The translations under genes were made by a program, and so were the position numbers. Source: Nissolia schottii (Eukaryota; Streptophyta; Magnoliopsida; Fabales; Fabaceae). From it: a DNA stretch of 64,000 nucleotides. The notes under the pieces were generated by a model. The model had not been told where the DNA came from and did not search any database. It saw only the letters and a program-made list of their open reading frames with translations. Location of the stretch: positions 263,972 through 327,971 of the forward strand of contig QANU01067122.1 of assembly GCA_003254905.1 (NCBI GenBank), given 5' to 3'. Position 1 is the first letter of the stretch. Each line of letters opens with the position of its first letter. This document shows positions 27,721-40,684 of this stretch, piece by piece.

Positions 27721-29009
27721 TTCATGACCAATGTAATGTTTTTCTTTTTCCTTTTTTTTTTTACTTGGAAATTAAGTATGCATAGACCTTGTTTGGATTT
27801 ACAATTATATTTCTCATTCTAGATAGTTGGCAGTTACTAGCCAAACCACTCATGAATCAATAGATTTCTGCTTTTTCATCTATAATATGTTAAACTAGAA
27901 TCCTTATTAACACCTTTTATTCAGGTGAAAGTTTTATACTGTAACTGAATTTTTCAGAGATTGTTTTGCACCTGAAATTTTGATAGATAATACTGGCTTT
28001 TAGCACCTGAGATTCTTCTCCATTGTTTCCACTTTCCACAGCTTGCCCTCTGTCTCTAGGAACTCATTCTAGCCAGGCGAGATATGGCAGAGGTAGGCAA
28101 TGCCTGGTGTGAAGGTCTGAACACTAGTGTCAGACTCGTGCAAATCAAACGATTTGCATAAGAATTTGTAATATAGGACGCGATTCAAGTCATCTCCCTA
28201 AAACTTTAGTGCTATTCAATCAGAGTATTTGGGGGGTTTTGATCCCAAAAATAATTCAAACATATTACTAAAAACAGAATTCATAAATTAGAAGCACAAG
28301 TTCAATATTTAAGGGGAAATTTTGATCATTCCTATAATTGAGACATAAACAGTTTGTGTGCATGCGAGGTTGTCCCTCTCTAAATTGGAATCCCTAGAGA
28401 AGATACTTTCTAATCAAAATCTCAACCCCAACATGTTCATATTAAATTCAAGCATAAGAGCATAAAATCAGCCAGAGAACATCGAATCCAAATTCCCCCG
28501 CCCTTGCAACTCTCATATCATGCCCACATTCATCAATCAACAAAATGTAAATATTAACCCAATCCAATCCATGAACATAAATCATAAGTCATGTATTTAT
28601 ATAATAAACTAGAAAGAGGTTGAAGCACTTGCCCGAGAATTGTTCATGCTAGGTGTACATTGAGCAAGTCATTACACATACGGAACTACTTTTTTGGTCT
28701 CATAATGGTATCCTTCAACGCAGGCAAGTCACCCCACTGACGAAAGAGGTGTGGTATTTGGACTCTGACATACTGTGTTGACACACATGTTATTTATTAT
28801 TGAATGGAATTTTAAAAGGATTCACATTCTATTAAGATCTAATCCTAATTATAGTTAACATATGAATCAATATCAGCACAATGTCCCACATAGTGAAAAT
28901 TGGCACAGGAAGAAAGAAAGAAGAGAGAGTTTATGTAGTAATTGATACACTGTCTCTTAAGATTACTGGTAATTTGGATTATCTTTCAAAAAGATTACTG
29001 TCTTTTGAA
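27721..29009. other. ERF 3' flank and intergenic DNA
   Basis: T-rich 3' flank, then AT-rich DNA without a supported exon, RNA gene or inverted repeat. Confidence 0.5.
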
Positions 29010-29312
29010 TTGGTGGTGGTGGTGGTTGTTGTTGTTGAGGCGGAGGCGGCATCAATGGTGCTAGCGATGACGTTGGTGGTGAGTGGTAGGTGTTGACAGT
29101 GGTTGTGGTGACAATGGTGGTTGTGATGGTGTTGGTGGTAGGTAGGTGGCGACAGTGGTTGTGGTGGTGGTGAGAGTGGGTGGTGGTGACGACAGTAGTG
29201 ATGTTAATGGTTAGTGGTGGGTGGTAGCAACGGTGGTGGCGACAATGATGGGTGGTAGGTGGTGGTAGTCAATGATGGTGGGTGGTGGTTGTGACAATGG
29301 CAACAACGGTAG
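29010..29312. repeat. GGT/GTG-rich simple-sequence tract
   Basis: About 300 bases of imperfect GGT, GTT and GAC triplets and longer imperfect units around ggtggtaggtggtggtagt. Frames across it are low complexity (for example a Val run) and are not counted as genes. Confidence 0.8.
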
Positions 29313-29570
29313 TAAGAGATGATCATAGAAGAAGATGAGTGTTTGTGTTAGTAGGGTTGATGATATTTTTGTCTAAACAAAAGTTTAAGGATTACCTGAG
29401 AGGTGGTAATATACATAGACTCCCCCATGGAGGTAATCCACATTACCACTTTGAAAGCAATATGGTTTACCGATATCCTATTGTACTAAACATGTCAATG
29501 TGAATTACTAGGTAATTTAAAAGACATATTATTAGTAATCTAGATAGATTATCTCATACCAAATGCCTTG

Positions 29571-29840
29571 AAGATTCCAGAATTGGTTCTGATGTGAAAT
29601 TGGTAATTACTCTGAGATTGTACAACAATGACACTAAGCTATATGTATATATACACACACACACAAGAGGAGCGTGGATAGCACACTGCTCAGAGAGAAT
29701 GGTGAAGCCTAGCTACCTAACCAACTTCTGACATAATCTAATAGCACTTGAGCACGTGCCACAATCTATTAACATAATCTAACTAATCTAAATGAAAAAA
29801 TGATCATTTCATAATTACATGCTTATACACTACTCTAACA
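29571..29840 (-). repeat. 3' LTR of the old Copia element
   Basis: It shares with 32796-33054 the blocks cacttgagcacgtgccacaa and tctattaacataatctaact, and ends tactctaaca. Several substitutions and indels separate the two LTRs, including a CA/TA microsatellite expansion here, so the insertion is old. The inner boundary is approximate. Confidence 0.85.
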
Positions 29841-31089
29841 GCTCAAGGTGGATGGCTACCCACAACATGAACATGAAACTTGGACCTAAAATTACCAAAT
29901 GTAGCAGTCAGAAGTGGCTTGGTGAAGCCATAAGCAATCTGAGTAACGCCGGGGACATGTCGAACCAGTACCTGTCCAACAATGACTTTGTTGCGCAAAA
30001 GTGAATATCAAGTTCGATATGCTTCATTGGAGCATGAAGAACTAGATTTTTGGTGAGCTAGACCGTGCTTAAGTTGTCACAAAGCACAACTGGAGTAGGT
30101 ATGTGAAGTTTGAGTTCTTGAAATAGAGATTGGAGCCATTATCCATAGCATTTCCGAGGCTGCGGTACTCTGCTTTTGTGCTGGACAGAGCAACTACTTG
30201 TTGCTTTTAGGACCACTACAAAATGAAAAGACAAGCACCAGAAGTGGTCATTCTATCATCAGCATCACTTGCCCAATCTGCACCACGCTAAAAGTGCAAG
30301 CGACGACTGGCAGTCCTTGAAAGATAGTGAAGTATTCGCTTAATAGCTTGCCAATGACGTGCAATTGCTGAATTGGCCACTATTTGGACAACACAATAAT
30401 GAGGATGCCACGAATAGTGACTGGTTTAACCACAAGTGAGAAATTTTCATTAAAATTGAATCCAACCTGCTGATGAAACCCCTTCATAACTAGCCGAGCC
30501 TTATACTTATGAATGGAATCATCAGGATTACATTTAATTTTGAACACCCAACAACAATCAATTAAGTTTTTATCAGGTGGCAAGGAAGTAAGGTCTAGGT
30601 CTGGTAACGAAGCAAGGCATCAAATTCCTATTGCATGGCATTTTTCCAGCAACGTGACTTCAGAGCAAGCTTGGCAAAGGCTGGCTTAGTTTCAATGGGA
30701 AGAATTTTGGGTTTAAAAATTCCATTTTTAACTTGAGTTACCATGGTGCTACAGGGACAGGAGAAGGGTGAGGTTCACCTGCAGTTGTTGAAGGAATGAG
30801 AGAGGAGACCGAGTGTGATGGAGGAGAGATGGACGGAGGGGAAGGAGAATGAGGAGTAAGGAAAAGAGGCGAGGGTGTATGAGAGTGAAGTATGGGCGGT
30901 GCTACAGAAATAGGAGCTAATGTCTCAGACACGGGAGGAGAAGAAATAATTGGTTGGGCAAAAGGGAATGTGCTTTCATAAATAATCACATCCCTCGAGA
31001 TATAGACACGACCATTGGCTGCAAGACACTTATAACCCTTATGCTGAGGGCTATATCCAATAAATCTGCACATGGAGGACCTAGGTTGT

Positions 31090-31199
31090 NNNNNNNNNNN
31101 NNNNNNNNNNNNNNNNNNNNNNNNNNNNNNNNNNNNNNNNNNNNNNNNNNNNNNNNNNNNNNNNNNNNNNNNNNNNNNNNNNNNNNNNNNNNNNNNNNN
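31090..31199. other. Assembly gap (110 Ns)
   Basis: A run of Ns inside the integrase part of the old Copia element. Its true length is unknown. Confidence 1.
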
Positions 31200-31572
31200 A
31201 CTTTTATTTGCAGAAGGGGAAACATCACATTGCTGAAGTATAATAGAGGCTACTCTGTTATTGGGGTAACCCAATCGCAGATGCCACAAATGACCAGGAG
31301 AGTAACTACCACCTATTGTCGAGTTAGTATTACACAATTGAAAGGAAGTACATGCTAAAAGTAAAGAGGCAGCTCCAAGGTTGCAACTGCGTTTATTATC
31401 AATATATTGAAGTTGAAAATGGTCAATTTGGTAGAGTCCATCCTTCCTAATAAGACCCTCCAATAGAACTTGGTGCGTAGCCTGTGATATACAAAGCACT
31501 TGCCAACATGAAATTCCAAGTACACTCGGTTATCTCTTGAAAATTGACTAACATTAATCAAGTTCTTTACGA

Positions 31573-31990
31573 TAGCGAAGACATGTAACCAAGGTTGTCA
31601 AACTCGAGAGTTTAAGTAAACTCGTGGAGTCTCAGCAAACTCGAATCGTAAACTCGACTTGTAAAATAGTATGAGTTTACATTCGTAAAAAAATATGTTA
31701 TAAGCAATATAATTAGGAACTAAACTCAATTAAATATTGTATTTATAATTGAAATTGAATAATGTTAACTTTAAATTAAATTAATAAAAGAAATATCATA
31801 AAATATACCTTAGTGCATGACATTTAATGGTTATGTCATACTTTATTCAGTATCTGTATAATTTTATAGTTCATTAAAACATAGCTTAATTATAATAAAT
31901 ATATGAAATTAGCTAAATAAACTCAATATATATATTATCTAATATAAAGAAAGTTATGTGAGTATGTTACAAAATTTGTAATTTGTACAT
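31573..31990. mobile_element. Repeat nested in the old Copia element
   Basis: The Copia pre-integrase/protease region is interrupted by sequence beginning aaccaaggttgtcaaactcg, with repeated 'actcg' words, followed by AT-rich DNA; Copia-like sequence resumes near 31990. Start-proximal words of this kind occur in dispersed plant repeats. Ends and family are not resolved. Confidence 0.45.
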
Positions 31991-32795
31991 TGCAGACTTG
32001 AGCCATCACCAATAAAAACCTTCTCCTAACCACCAAACTCTGTGTTGTTTTGTAGGTTTGAGGCATCTAGTGTCACATGACGCGTAACGTCTGAGTCCAG
32101 AAACCACACATTATCATGAAGAACAGTGGAATTGGCACCGAAGGTGCTTGGAGCATAGCTACAAGCGTTGTGAAAGCAGTAGTATGGTTCGGCCTTAGGC
32201 AAACCTGACAATACACCTGAGACATGCTCCCATGGCTACCACCATGATAACCACTAGTTCTATTAGATCAACTAGACTGCTGACTAGAACCATTACTCTG
32301 TTGACCATACCTACTTGTGTTCACATGAGCAGAAACATTGCTCGACATATTACCATGAACATGAGATTTAGCTGAGTTCTCTGGCCCAGCAGCTTCATGA
32401 GTTAATAGCAGAGATTCAATTTCAGGTATAGTACATGGATCTAAACGAGCTAGTACTAACAGAGATAACAAAAGCACTATATTCTTCAATTCATCCATCT
32501 AGTATTGCATCAAGATGATCCCGAGTAAGCACAACCTCGATGCGAAGTAGATACTAGTTCATTGTCCTCGAATCTTTCTTGTAAATGTTAAGTTCAACCT
32601 TTAATTGATGAACCCTGGCACCAGTGAGTATTGTGCAGTAAACCTGAATCAGCTCCCAGATCTGCGCACAAGTCTTGCACCCAACCATGTGTGGCAGCGA
32701 GAGCACCATGGTGAAGTGCAATTTCCCATTGTCCATGTCGTTTGGATCTTAAGGATTCATCTGATATATACCAAGTGAAAGAAGAGATAATTTAG

Positions 32796-33054
32796 AAGAA
32801 TCTAGAATTGGTTTCTGATGTGAAATTGGTCTGAGATTGTAATACAATATCACTATGCTATATATACACAAAAGGAGACAAGAGGACTGTGGATAGCACG
32901 CTTCTCAAAGAGAGTGGCGAGACCTAGCTACCTGACCAACTTCTAGCAGAATCTAGTAGCACTTGAGCACGTGCCACAATCTATTAACATAATCTAACTA
33001 ATATAAATGAAAAATAATCATTTCATAATTATATGTTTATATACTACTCTAACA
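32796..33054 (-). repeat. 5' LTR of the old Copia element
   Basis: Partner of 29571-29840 (see there). A likely LTR inner end is marked by TTTCACATCA on the minus strand, but similarity continues a few bases past it in both copies, so the exact boundary and primer-binding site are not certain. No clear target duplication was found. Confidence 0.85.
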
Positions 33055-33267
33055 CACATACAACTAACATTTCTCATTCCATTGAGTATGTAAATGAAAA
33101 ATGGTAGAATTATAGTTGGCACAATATTCTACATAATAAGTAGAAATAATATTTCTCATTTTATTGAGTGTTAGAATTGTATGCATACAATAAATCTCTC
33201 AATTTTTTACTATACTCAATGGTAAAGGAATCAGAGCCAAAGATTAACAAAAAACGCCCCTCGTTAA

Positions 33268-35555
33268 CTAATTTGCAACCTCAATAGGAAATTCATGGAT
33301 CTCATCTGTCCAAGGGTTCTTATCCTTGGTTGGATCAATGGTTCGCAATGCATACAAGATAGCACTATTGCACTTAAATCCAGACCCAAATGCAATCTGC
33401 CATATCCGGTCACCCTTTTTAACCCTTCCCTTTGCCTCACAATAAGCTAACTCATACCACACTGAACTGCTTGATGTGTTACCATACCTATAAAGAGTCA
33501 TCCTAGATGGCTCCATATGCCAATCACTTAGTGTAAGCACTTTTTGCAACTCATCTTGCACCGCTTTTCCTCCTGTATGAACGCAAAAGTGCTCAAAAGC
33601 TAACTTGAAATTAGGAGTATAAGACTTGACCATTTTCTTAAACATCATTTTGGAAACTAAATTTGCCAAAAATTTGACTTGTTCCATTAAGGGTAAGACA
33701 TGTTTTCCAAGAGTTGAGATGTTAACTATAAGAGCTTCTGCGGCAGAACTCATGATGTTTTTGGAGAGTGCAACCCCGGTAACACTTTGTTCATCCTCCT
33801 TTTGGATGATACTATTGTAGCAATGGTCCTGAGAACCTTTGTGGGTACGCACAATATGGTTGAGATAGTACTTAGAACGACGAGAATCAGAAGACAAGTT
33901 GGAGAGCAAGATTGCTGCACCACCCACACGGAAGAGGCAATTGGACATGAGCATGGACCGGTTGTTTCCTAAGTAAGATCCACCATTGATGTTTTCTGTG
34001 CTCACCACTAAGGCATAAGAGTTGGGATGTACCTACATATGTAGCACATAAAAAAAGGGGGCTGATTGGTTTTAAATAGTTAAATGATTAAATATATTAA
34101 TTTATGAATGCATTAAATTTAAACAATGGATAAATATAGGAGTGTCATTTTAGTGTATATCTTTCTTTTATCATGTTGTAACGAGTTAGATCTTCTTTTA
34201 AATATGATTTGTTAACTAAATCGTGAATTGACGTATAATTTTATGGATCACAACAAAACATTTAAATCCCTAAAATGAACCCTATTAGTGAGAGAATCCC
34301 TATTTAACTAGTTGAATGAAACTCACACAAAACAATACATGTGATGATAATTATGATAATTGAAACTACTTGCCACTTCACACACACATATATATATATA
34401 TATATAAAAAGCTTGTCAACTAACAGACTTATCATTAATTCTATTACTAGTTAACATATCATCTATACAATCAGATAAATGGGATTTTTTATTTAAAAAA
34501 AATGTCATTTAGTGTCCAAATTCTTCTTTCATTTTTACCCTTTCTGATCAATTATTTTTTTATTTTTTTTTTAAATTTTCTAAAAAAATAAAAAAAACTA
34601 CCCACTCTCTATGACCAATTACCACTTCTCATATTTTTGTATTTATCATTTTTACTCTCACTTATTTCTATTTTACATTTTTTTTATTTGACAACAACTC
34701 ATAAAAAATTCAGATTGATAGGCACTTCATAGGTACAAAGTACCTACAACCTACCAGTATTAAATAAAAGGACTGAATTGTTACAATATGATAATCACCA
34801 GAGACAAAAAAATACATGTTAGTTATATGTTAGTTGTTATTTTATTAATATTTAATGTTATTTCTTTCTTAAGTATTCCATTTGTGTTTACACAAGAATC
34901 TCCCAACAATTTAACATATAAGACGAAGTACCTTTAAGAGTCGTTTGGCGAGGTCTATGGCAATAAGTCCAGCACTACAACCCATACCACTTAGATTATA
35001 GCTCAAAATGTTATGCTCAAGCTTGTAATGGTTGACAACCATTGCACACAAAGAAGGTGTTGAATTGAAAACACAACAATTGGTCACAAGAATCCCTATA
35101 TCCTTTGCCTTCACTTTTGTTTTCAACAAAAGCTCATCAATTGCACCAAAAACAACAGATTCAGCTTCTCTTCTTGCCTCATCTAAGCATATGGTTGGTG
35201 GGAGCTTCAATAGAGACCGTGGCATGTAAGTCTTCTCACCAAATCCAGACCTTTCCATAATCCTTCTTTGGAAATCTAAGCTCTCATCTTGGATTTTCCC
35301 TGTAAACTTTGATAACTCTACAAGCATCTCCTTGGTGCACATGCAATTAGGGTCAGGTTTGTAACAAGCAAAATCCACTATGTAAACATGCTTTGTTGGC
35401 CATGTTATCACGAGGTAAAGTGTGGCTAATAATAATATTGATGCTAACAAGCCATACCATATTAATACTGAAAGTGAAATCTCATAAGACATCTCTTGAA
35501 TTAAGAAGCCTTGAATGACAGTGATGAGAGAATTAGTAGACACAAAGACACTCAT
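33268..35555 (-). CDS. KCS: 3-ketoacyl-CoA synthase (KCS-1), 2 exons
   Basis: Condensing enzyme of very-long-chain fatty acid elongation at the ER: it joins malonyl-CoA to an acyl-CoA for waxes, suberin, sphingolipids or seed lipids. Exon 1 is 34932-35555, exon 2 is 33268-34032, with an 899-bp GT...AG intron; total 462 residues, a little shorter than the usual ~490-500. A hydrophobic segment at about residues 30-50 ([20 protein letters not shown]) is the membrane anchor; the family normally has two, and the second is weak here. The FAE1/KCS core begins [12 protein letters not shown]. The triad is visible: Cys193 in SGMGCSAGL, His360 in [10 protein letters not shown] and Asn393 in [10 protein letters not shown], with spacing like FAE1. 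All motifs are intact. Which KCS subgroup, and therefore chain-length preference, is not readable here. Confidence 0.93.
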
Positions 35556-36208
35556 GATGTTGGATCATATGCCAGGATATTGATATCACACAAACACACA
35601 CACACCCACACTAAGAGGAAGAGAAAGAACATTTATTTCACTGATTCACTAATAACTTTTTATAGGTTTCACACTTGAATAAAAAAAATTTATAAACTAA
35701 TTTATATCTAGATTTCAAGATTTTTACTCTGCTTGCTTTATTATGGCGATAATTTTTTTCATCCTACCAAATTTCACATAAAAAGAATTCAACCCTTCAA
35801 AATTTCACCAAAAAATAATTCTCTTTCCATATTAAACGCATATGCTGATGTGGTATATCAGCATTTAAAATTAAATCAACAATTAAAATTTAAATAAGAA
35901 AAACTAATTAGATTTTATTATTTAAAGTTTTTTTTTTTAATCAACGGAGCCGAAGCCCAAAATTAGGAAACAAAGTACACTACGACAAACAAACCGGGGA
36001 TAACAAACCCCAGCAACAATAGCATGGAAGGCAAAAGAAATAAAGAAGGAAGACGTGTAGAGAAACCAATCCCATGAGGATTGTGTGAGCATTATGGGCA
36101 AGACCACCAGCACCCGCACCCGCACCCGCACCCGCAACCGCACATTTATATATCATTTAGAGTTTGTTAAAACTTTTATATTATATATTACTAGTACAGT
36201 ACCGTGCA
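35556..36208. other. KCS-1 upstream DNA and unassigned repeat-like block
   Basis: After the promoter, a block at 35935-36110 following a T-run has higher GC and may be a degraded retroelement, but no protein match was recognised. A short GCACCC hexamer tract lies at 36110-36142. Confidence 0.45.
35655..35664 (-). promoter_or_regulatory. Candidate TATA box of KCS-1
   Basis: TATAAAAAGT on the minus strand about 100 bases upstream of the KCS-1 start codon, which would give a leader of roughly 70 bases. Position and motif only. Confidence 0.5.
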
Positions 36209-36216
36209 TTAAAGTT

Positions 36217-36834
36217 TAGGGACAGCAATTTCAACCCAACCCACCTGTATCTGTCTCGACCCAATCCGTTGAGTAGGGTAAAAACTTGTTTTTGTATGGA
36301 TATTTATTCGTATGAGTAATTATCCTAAATTACTAGCATGACCTAGGGTAGGGTTAGGGTTTATCTTGAACCTGTCTCGACCCTATCTACATGCTATATA
36401 TATATATAAATATTTATATTATATTACATATTATATTATAACAAAAAAAATTATTTTTTTTTGTATATCAAACAAATTGTGTTATGTCTTCTAGTTGTTA
36501 ATATTAGAGATTATGATACTTGATATAATTTATGATTTTGTTGCGTTAAAGTTGTTATCATTATTTAATTTTTACAAATTGTGTAGTTGATTTAAATTAT
36601 GTTATTTTTAGGTACTAAATTAAATATAGTTGACACTTTTTGTAAACATAAAAATATTTTTCAAAAAGTAGTGGGTTGGGTAGGGTTAGGGTTTAAATAT
36701 TTTTATGTGGGTAGAGTTAGGGTTTTGATTTATAAAACCCGCAGGTAGGGTAGAGTAGATTTTTTTTTAATCCAATTAGTTGAGAGTAGGGTTAAGGTTG
36801 AGCTAATATCCTACCCTACCCATTGCCATCCCTA
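36217..36834. mobile_element. hAT-like non-autonomous element (618 bp)
   Basis: Terminal inverted repeats TAGGGACAGCAA and TTGCCATCCCTA, flanked by an exact 8-bp duplication TTAAAGTT at 36209-36216 and 36835-36842, the target-site length of hAT transposons. The subterminal regions are rich in tagggttagggt-like words. No transposase frame is present. Confidence 0.85.
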
Positions 36835-36842
36835 TTAAAGTT

Positions 36843-39360
36843 GCTCTAGTGGTGCGGAGTTTGGGTAATTAACATATTTAAATTTCATTGAATATAATTT
36901 TTGAAGTACTAGAGTATTAAACAGAATTATTTTGATATATTTATTTTTTTTTCATTTATGTTCATTTATAATAATTTAAGTAACAATTTTTTTTATAATG
37001 AACAATTTTTTTTTAATAAATAAGATTAATTTTGAATAAAGTATGTTAAAATTAGAGAGTTTGTTTTATTAAAAAAAAATTGAATAGTGTTTGTTATAGT
37101 AGTAATTAGGGAATTTAAAATTTGAATTCATAAATAGTTGAAATTTAAATAAGAGATGACTTAGAGTATGTACTTGTGTAGTGCTCAGAGGTTACTCTGG
37201 CGGTGACGATGACTCGATCCTTGAAGGCTTGGCACAAGGGTGTGGGTACCTGCACGAACTTTAACGCTCAAGTCAATAAGGGTAGGATTAGAGTTGGAAT
37301 AATCAAAAAGGGTCTACAGCAAACCTGTTATCTCATGCCTAAAATACCTCTTGAGATTTGCCCTAATATCTTAGAAAGTTTCTTAGAAGCTTCCTTGGAT
37401 GGGTCCCCTTGCTCGAGAGCGCCTATGTTGGGCAATGCCACCTTTTTGGATCCTTTCCTAGACACCTTCACGGGTTAACCTACCTGATTTTGTGGCGGTG
37501 GATCTGTGGCTGTGGTTCGAGGGTTTATTGGGCCTTTCATGGAGGCCCATACAAATTAATATATTTACTAAAATAAGTTTGGGTAGAAAATTTCTCACCA
37601 AAATAATGGTGGGAAAAACCAAAACTTTTATTTAATATAGATTATTTTATAAATAACTTTTAAATTTACTATTTTAATTAATAATTTATATTCTTATATT
37701 TAGTTTTACATATTTATCTTCCATGTTACATAAAATATATAAAAACATAACATATAATATAATTGGTGATAATTATTTTTATAATTATTCTAATAAATAA
37801 TGCATAACTTAATTAGATACGTATAAAAAACACTTGCTAATATTATATTTCACTAGTTTAGTACTTATACTATGTACAAAAATCATTTTAAATTTATTAT
37901 ATTATTCTTTATATAAATTATATACTTTTTATATTTTGTATTTTTTAAAATGATTTTAAATTAGAAATGATTTAGTGAAGTCAAGTATATAAATTTAGCA
38001 CTTAAATTTAAAATTTAAAGTAAAAAGTATTTAGTCGGATTTTGTGAAAATAGTTTGGGCGGAAAAATTGCCCCCAAAATAATGGTGAAGGCAACCTTCT
38101 AACTTTTGGTCTCTCTTAATTTTATTTATTTATTTTTTTCAAAGTCCACTAACTTTTTTTCAAGTCCATTATTATTTATGTACCCAACATGTTATAACTT
38201 TGCAAATGAAAAGTCATGTGCATTAAGGCTAGAGCAAGTACTCGTGTTAGTGGTGTGAATCAGTGTGTATTTACTCGTGTGCATTAAATAGAATGGTGAG
38301 GGAGAGAGAAACAAATATCTATGGACAATTTAGTCTAAAAACTTGATATTCTTTCATAGTTAGTGCAAATTAATTATTTTTTTAATTTATGTGTCTTTGT
38401 AAAAAAATGACAATTAAAACTGGACGGGAGAGTATATATACATGTGCGTGTATTTTGTCAACTCATCCTATTAATCCACAACATCCTAATAACTACTAAT
38501 CCACTATATCATAATTAATCACAATTAGTTGAATACTTGACAGACATATAGCCAGTTCTGCTAGTATAGATAACATGGGAAGTGTTGGACAATCGGAGCA
38601 TTGAAATCCAAACCTAACCCAATCAGAACTAGTAAACCGAATAAAAGGGGTAAAGTGAAAATCAGTTTTAAAAAGACTCTAAAAAAGAGAAGAGCAACAC
38701 AATACGAAAGAAGCCATCACACAGGCACGCGGCTAACAAAACCAAGACACACTACCACTAGAAAACAAGCAACACACAAATCCACACCAGCTAAACACTA
38801 CTAGGCACAAGCAAGCCAAAAAGTAGAAGATAACATGACTAATAGAAGCTAGTCACACTAGATGTGTGTTTAGCTTAGGTTAAAATTTTCATAATAAATT
38901 GTATTTATGAGTAAATGTATTTCACTCTTTCACGGTACAAAGGGTGTGGCAAAACTAAAAGGTCGTCACACTTATGATGTTAAGAGAGTCATAAGTGTCT
39001 CCACCACGTCCGTCATCGTTGCGACAATTTCCGAAGCACAAGCAGGATCAAACAAGCAAAACCAGATCAACAAGCTGGTCATGGGTCAGGTCAAATCCTG
39101 AAACGTGGTGAGCAACTAACCGAAACAAGTACAAATTTGAAAATGGATGCCAAGGAGGCCTTCCTTCTAGGGGAGCCTTTTACTAAGAGAGTCAATGCCT
39201 TGTAAACACTTGACTTATATTATTTTAGCGAGAAGGCAGAGCTTGACACCCATCGGTGCCAAAGCGGGTGGGAGGGGTGCTGGAGGTGCGCATTGATGAT
39301 GAGCCCGAGGAAGGGGCAAGAAGGTAAATTAAATATGTCCATATTTTTTTGGTGCATTGT
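36843..39360. other. Intergenic DNA between KCS-1 and the KCS fragment
   Basis: Mostly AT-rich. The segment at about 37170-37560 is GC-richer (gtgacgatgactcgatcctt, ggtttattgggcctttcatg) and has the look of an LTR fragment, but no partner LTR or internal domain is in the window. The segment at 38600-39310 has basic, low-complexity frames only. No gene is supported. Confidence 0.45.
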
Positions 39361-39535
39361 CGACTAATTTTTTTTTTAATTGGGTGCATCATGCATAATG
39401 TTTAACTAGGTGCACTAAAGAATTCACCAAAATTTATTCTCATACTTTATTTTGATATTAACAACAGAAAGCTTCATGCAACATAACTGCAGTGATAAAA
39501 CTTGCTTCGCAGTAATCACAAGGAAGTAGGAGGCG
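39361..39535. repeat. Duplicated KCS 3' flank, copy 1
   Basis: It contains catgtttaactaggtgcact-like sequence, the block aggtgcactaaagaattcac, and attttgatattaaca, matching 42926-43080 in order and orientation. This is the downstream flank shared by KCS-2 and the KCS fragment at 40.7 kb, later split by a CACTA-type insertion. Confidence 0.75.
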
Positions 39536-39564
39536 ACAACAAGGCAAGATTTTGGGAGGACTTA

Positions 39565-39972
39565 CGGGTGAAAGAAAGGAGGTGAGAGAGTTAAATGAAA
39601 ATTGCTCTCGCTAAATGAAGTTGAGAGTTTGCGAGGGATTAGTGAGAGAGTTTTCTCTTGCTAACTTTTCTTAAAACCATTGTGAAAGATTAGAGAGTGT
39701 TTTCCCTCGTTGTAAGTATTTTTAGTGTTTAAGAGGAAGTAGTGAGAAAATTTTCTCTCGCTAAACATTTTAGCTGTGAAAAATATGTTGTGAGGGATAA
39801 TATCCTCGCTAATTGCTTGTTGAATTTTTTGCCCTTCATTTTTCAATTTTTTGCTACCTTTCTACATTTATCACGAATCCCTCAACTATCCATCGCTAAC
39901 CAGTGAGGGATTAGCTTTAAAAAAAAAAATTGCTAAATTTTGTTGCTAATGAGCATTTTTTTTTTTGTAGTG
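39565..39972. mobile_element. Truncated CACTA-type transposon end
   Basis: The right edge, read on the minus strand, starts CACTACAAAAAAAAAAATG, the hallmark CACTA terminus. The inner 400 bases repeat the word CTCGCTAA or close variants (near 39607, 39657, 39757, 39803 and 39892), as expected of subterminal transposase-binding repeats. The opposite CACTA terminus was not found, so the element is truncated or its other end is altered. Confidence 0.65.
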
Positions 39973-40485
39973 CTTTGCTAAAGGGGTTTGGGGCTATCCA
40001 ATGATGATTGGTGGTTTTATTTTTGGTAGTAGCTGCAGTAAGTTTTGGGTCTCTTTCTGATGTTGTTGTCGATCGATTTGGAATGATGAGTTGCTGCGAT
40101 TTTGGAATGTAGATATTTGCTATATTCAACTACTTGACTACACACTCTGATGGTGGCTGTGTGACTCGTAAAATGCCGGGTAGTTTTGATTTTCAATTTG
40201 GTTTTGTGTTCTAGTTTGGAGTCTGTTTTCATTAGGTGTAATTGTTTGTTGGGGTAACCTTTTGCTATCCTCCATGTCTTAGTTTGTGCTGGGAGCACCG
40301 ATCCCCCTCATCCCCTATCTCTTAGGGATCTTTGGTGAGGTCTTACTAATCTAGAAAAACAGAAGGACAAAGTTTTTCATCTATCTTTTTTTTTTTAATA
40401 AAAAAATAAAATGAAAACAATGACAGCAACAAAAAGCTTCATTCTATTAGCATAATGACCATAGTGACTGTCAACAAGGAATAGT

Positions 40486-40605
40486 GCAGTTAGTTAAAAT
40501 TTAGGTTCTTATTCTAAAAGAATAAGGATTCGAATCTCACTAACTGATGTGACAACATACATACCCTAATCTTGATAACCGGTAAAATGTTAGTGTCTAT
40601 TTCCA
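40486..40605 (+). mobile_element. SINE-like segment
   Basis: A B-box-like ggattcgaatctcac follows an A-box-like gcagttagttaaaatttagg by about 35 bases. No complete tRNA fold. Weak evidence. Confidence 0.3.
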
Positions 40606-40684
40606 TCTAAACTTTCCTGTACCAAAAAAATAATGATTGTACTGAATAAAAAAGCTTTCATTAAATTAATAACTTCGCCCCACT

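Larger units (their letters stand above)
29571..33054 (-). mobile_element. Old, internally deleted Copia LTR retrotransposon
   Basis: Two diverged LTRs bound minus-strand Copia debris in the right order: gag pieces (32554-32736 and 32268-32498), a decayed protease motif VWFLDSDVTRHVT (near 32090), pre-integrase LLEGLIRKDGLYQ and HLWHLRLGYPN (31250-31460), integrase/linker after the gap (YISRDVIIYESTFPF, about 30970), the start of RT (WVFKIKCNPDDSIHKYKARL, 30480-30570) and RNase H remnants at 29900-30350. Most of RT is missing between about 30380 and 30350, an internal deletion. A run of Ns hides 110 bases of integrase, and a second repeat is inserted at 31.57-31.99 kb. It lies about 210 bases beyond the KCS-1 stop codon. 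Confidence 0.85.

Noticed and set aside
28987..29096. 71-codon frame with a Val run
   Set aside because: Produced by the GGT/GTG simple repeat.
30954..31358. 134-codon plus-strand frame across the N gap
   Set aside because: Antisense shadow of Copia integrase and bridged by Ns.
36110..36142. CRISPR-like short repeat
   Set aside because: A plain GCACCC hexamer microsatellite without spacers; CRISPR arrays are not expected in plants. The 86-bp minisatellite in the array also has no spacers.
38601..38804. 67-codon basic frame (Lys/Arg/Thr-rich)
   Set aside because: Low complexity, no start context or homology that I recognise.
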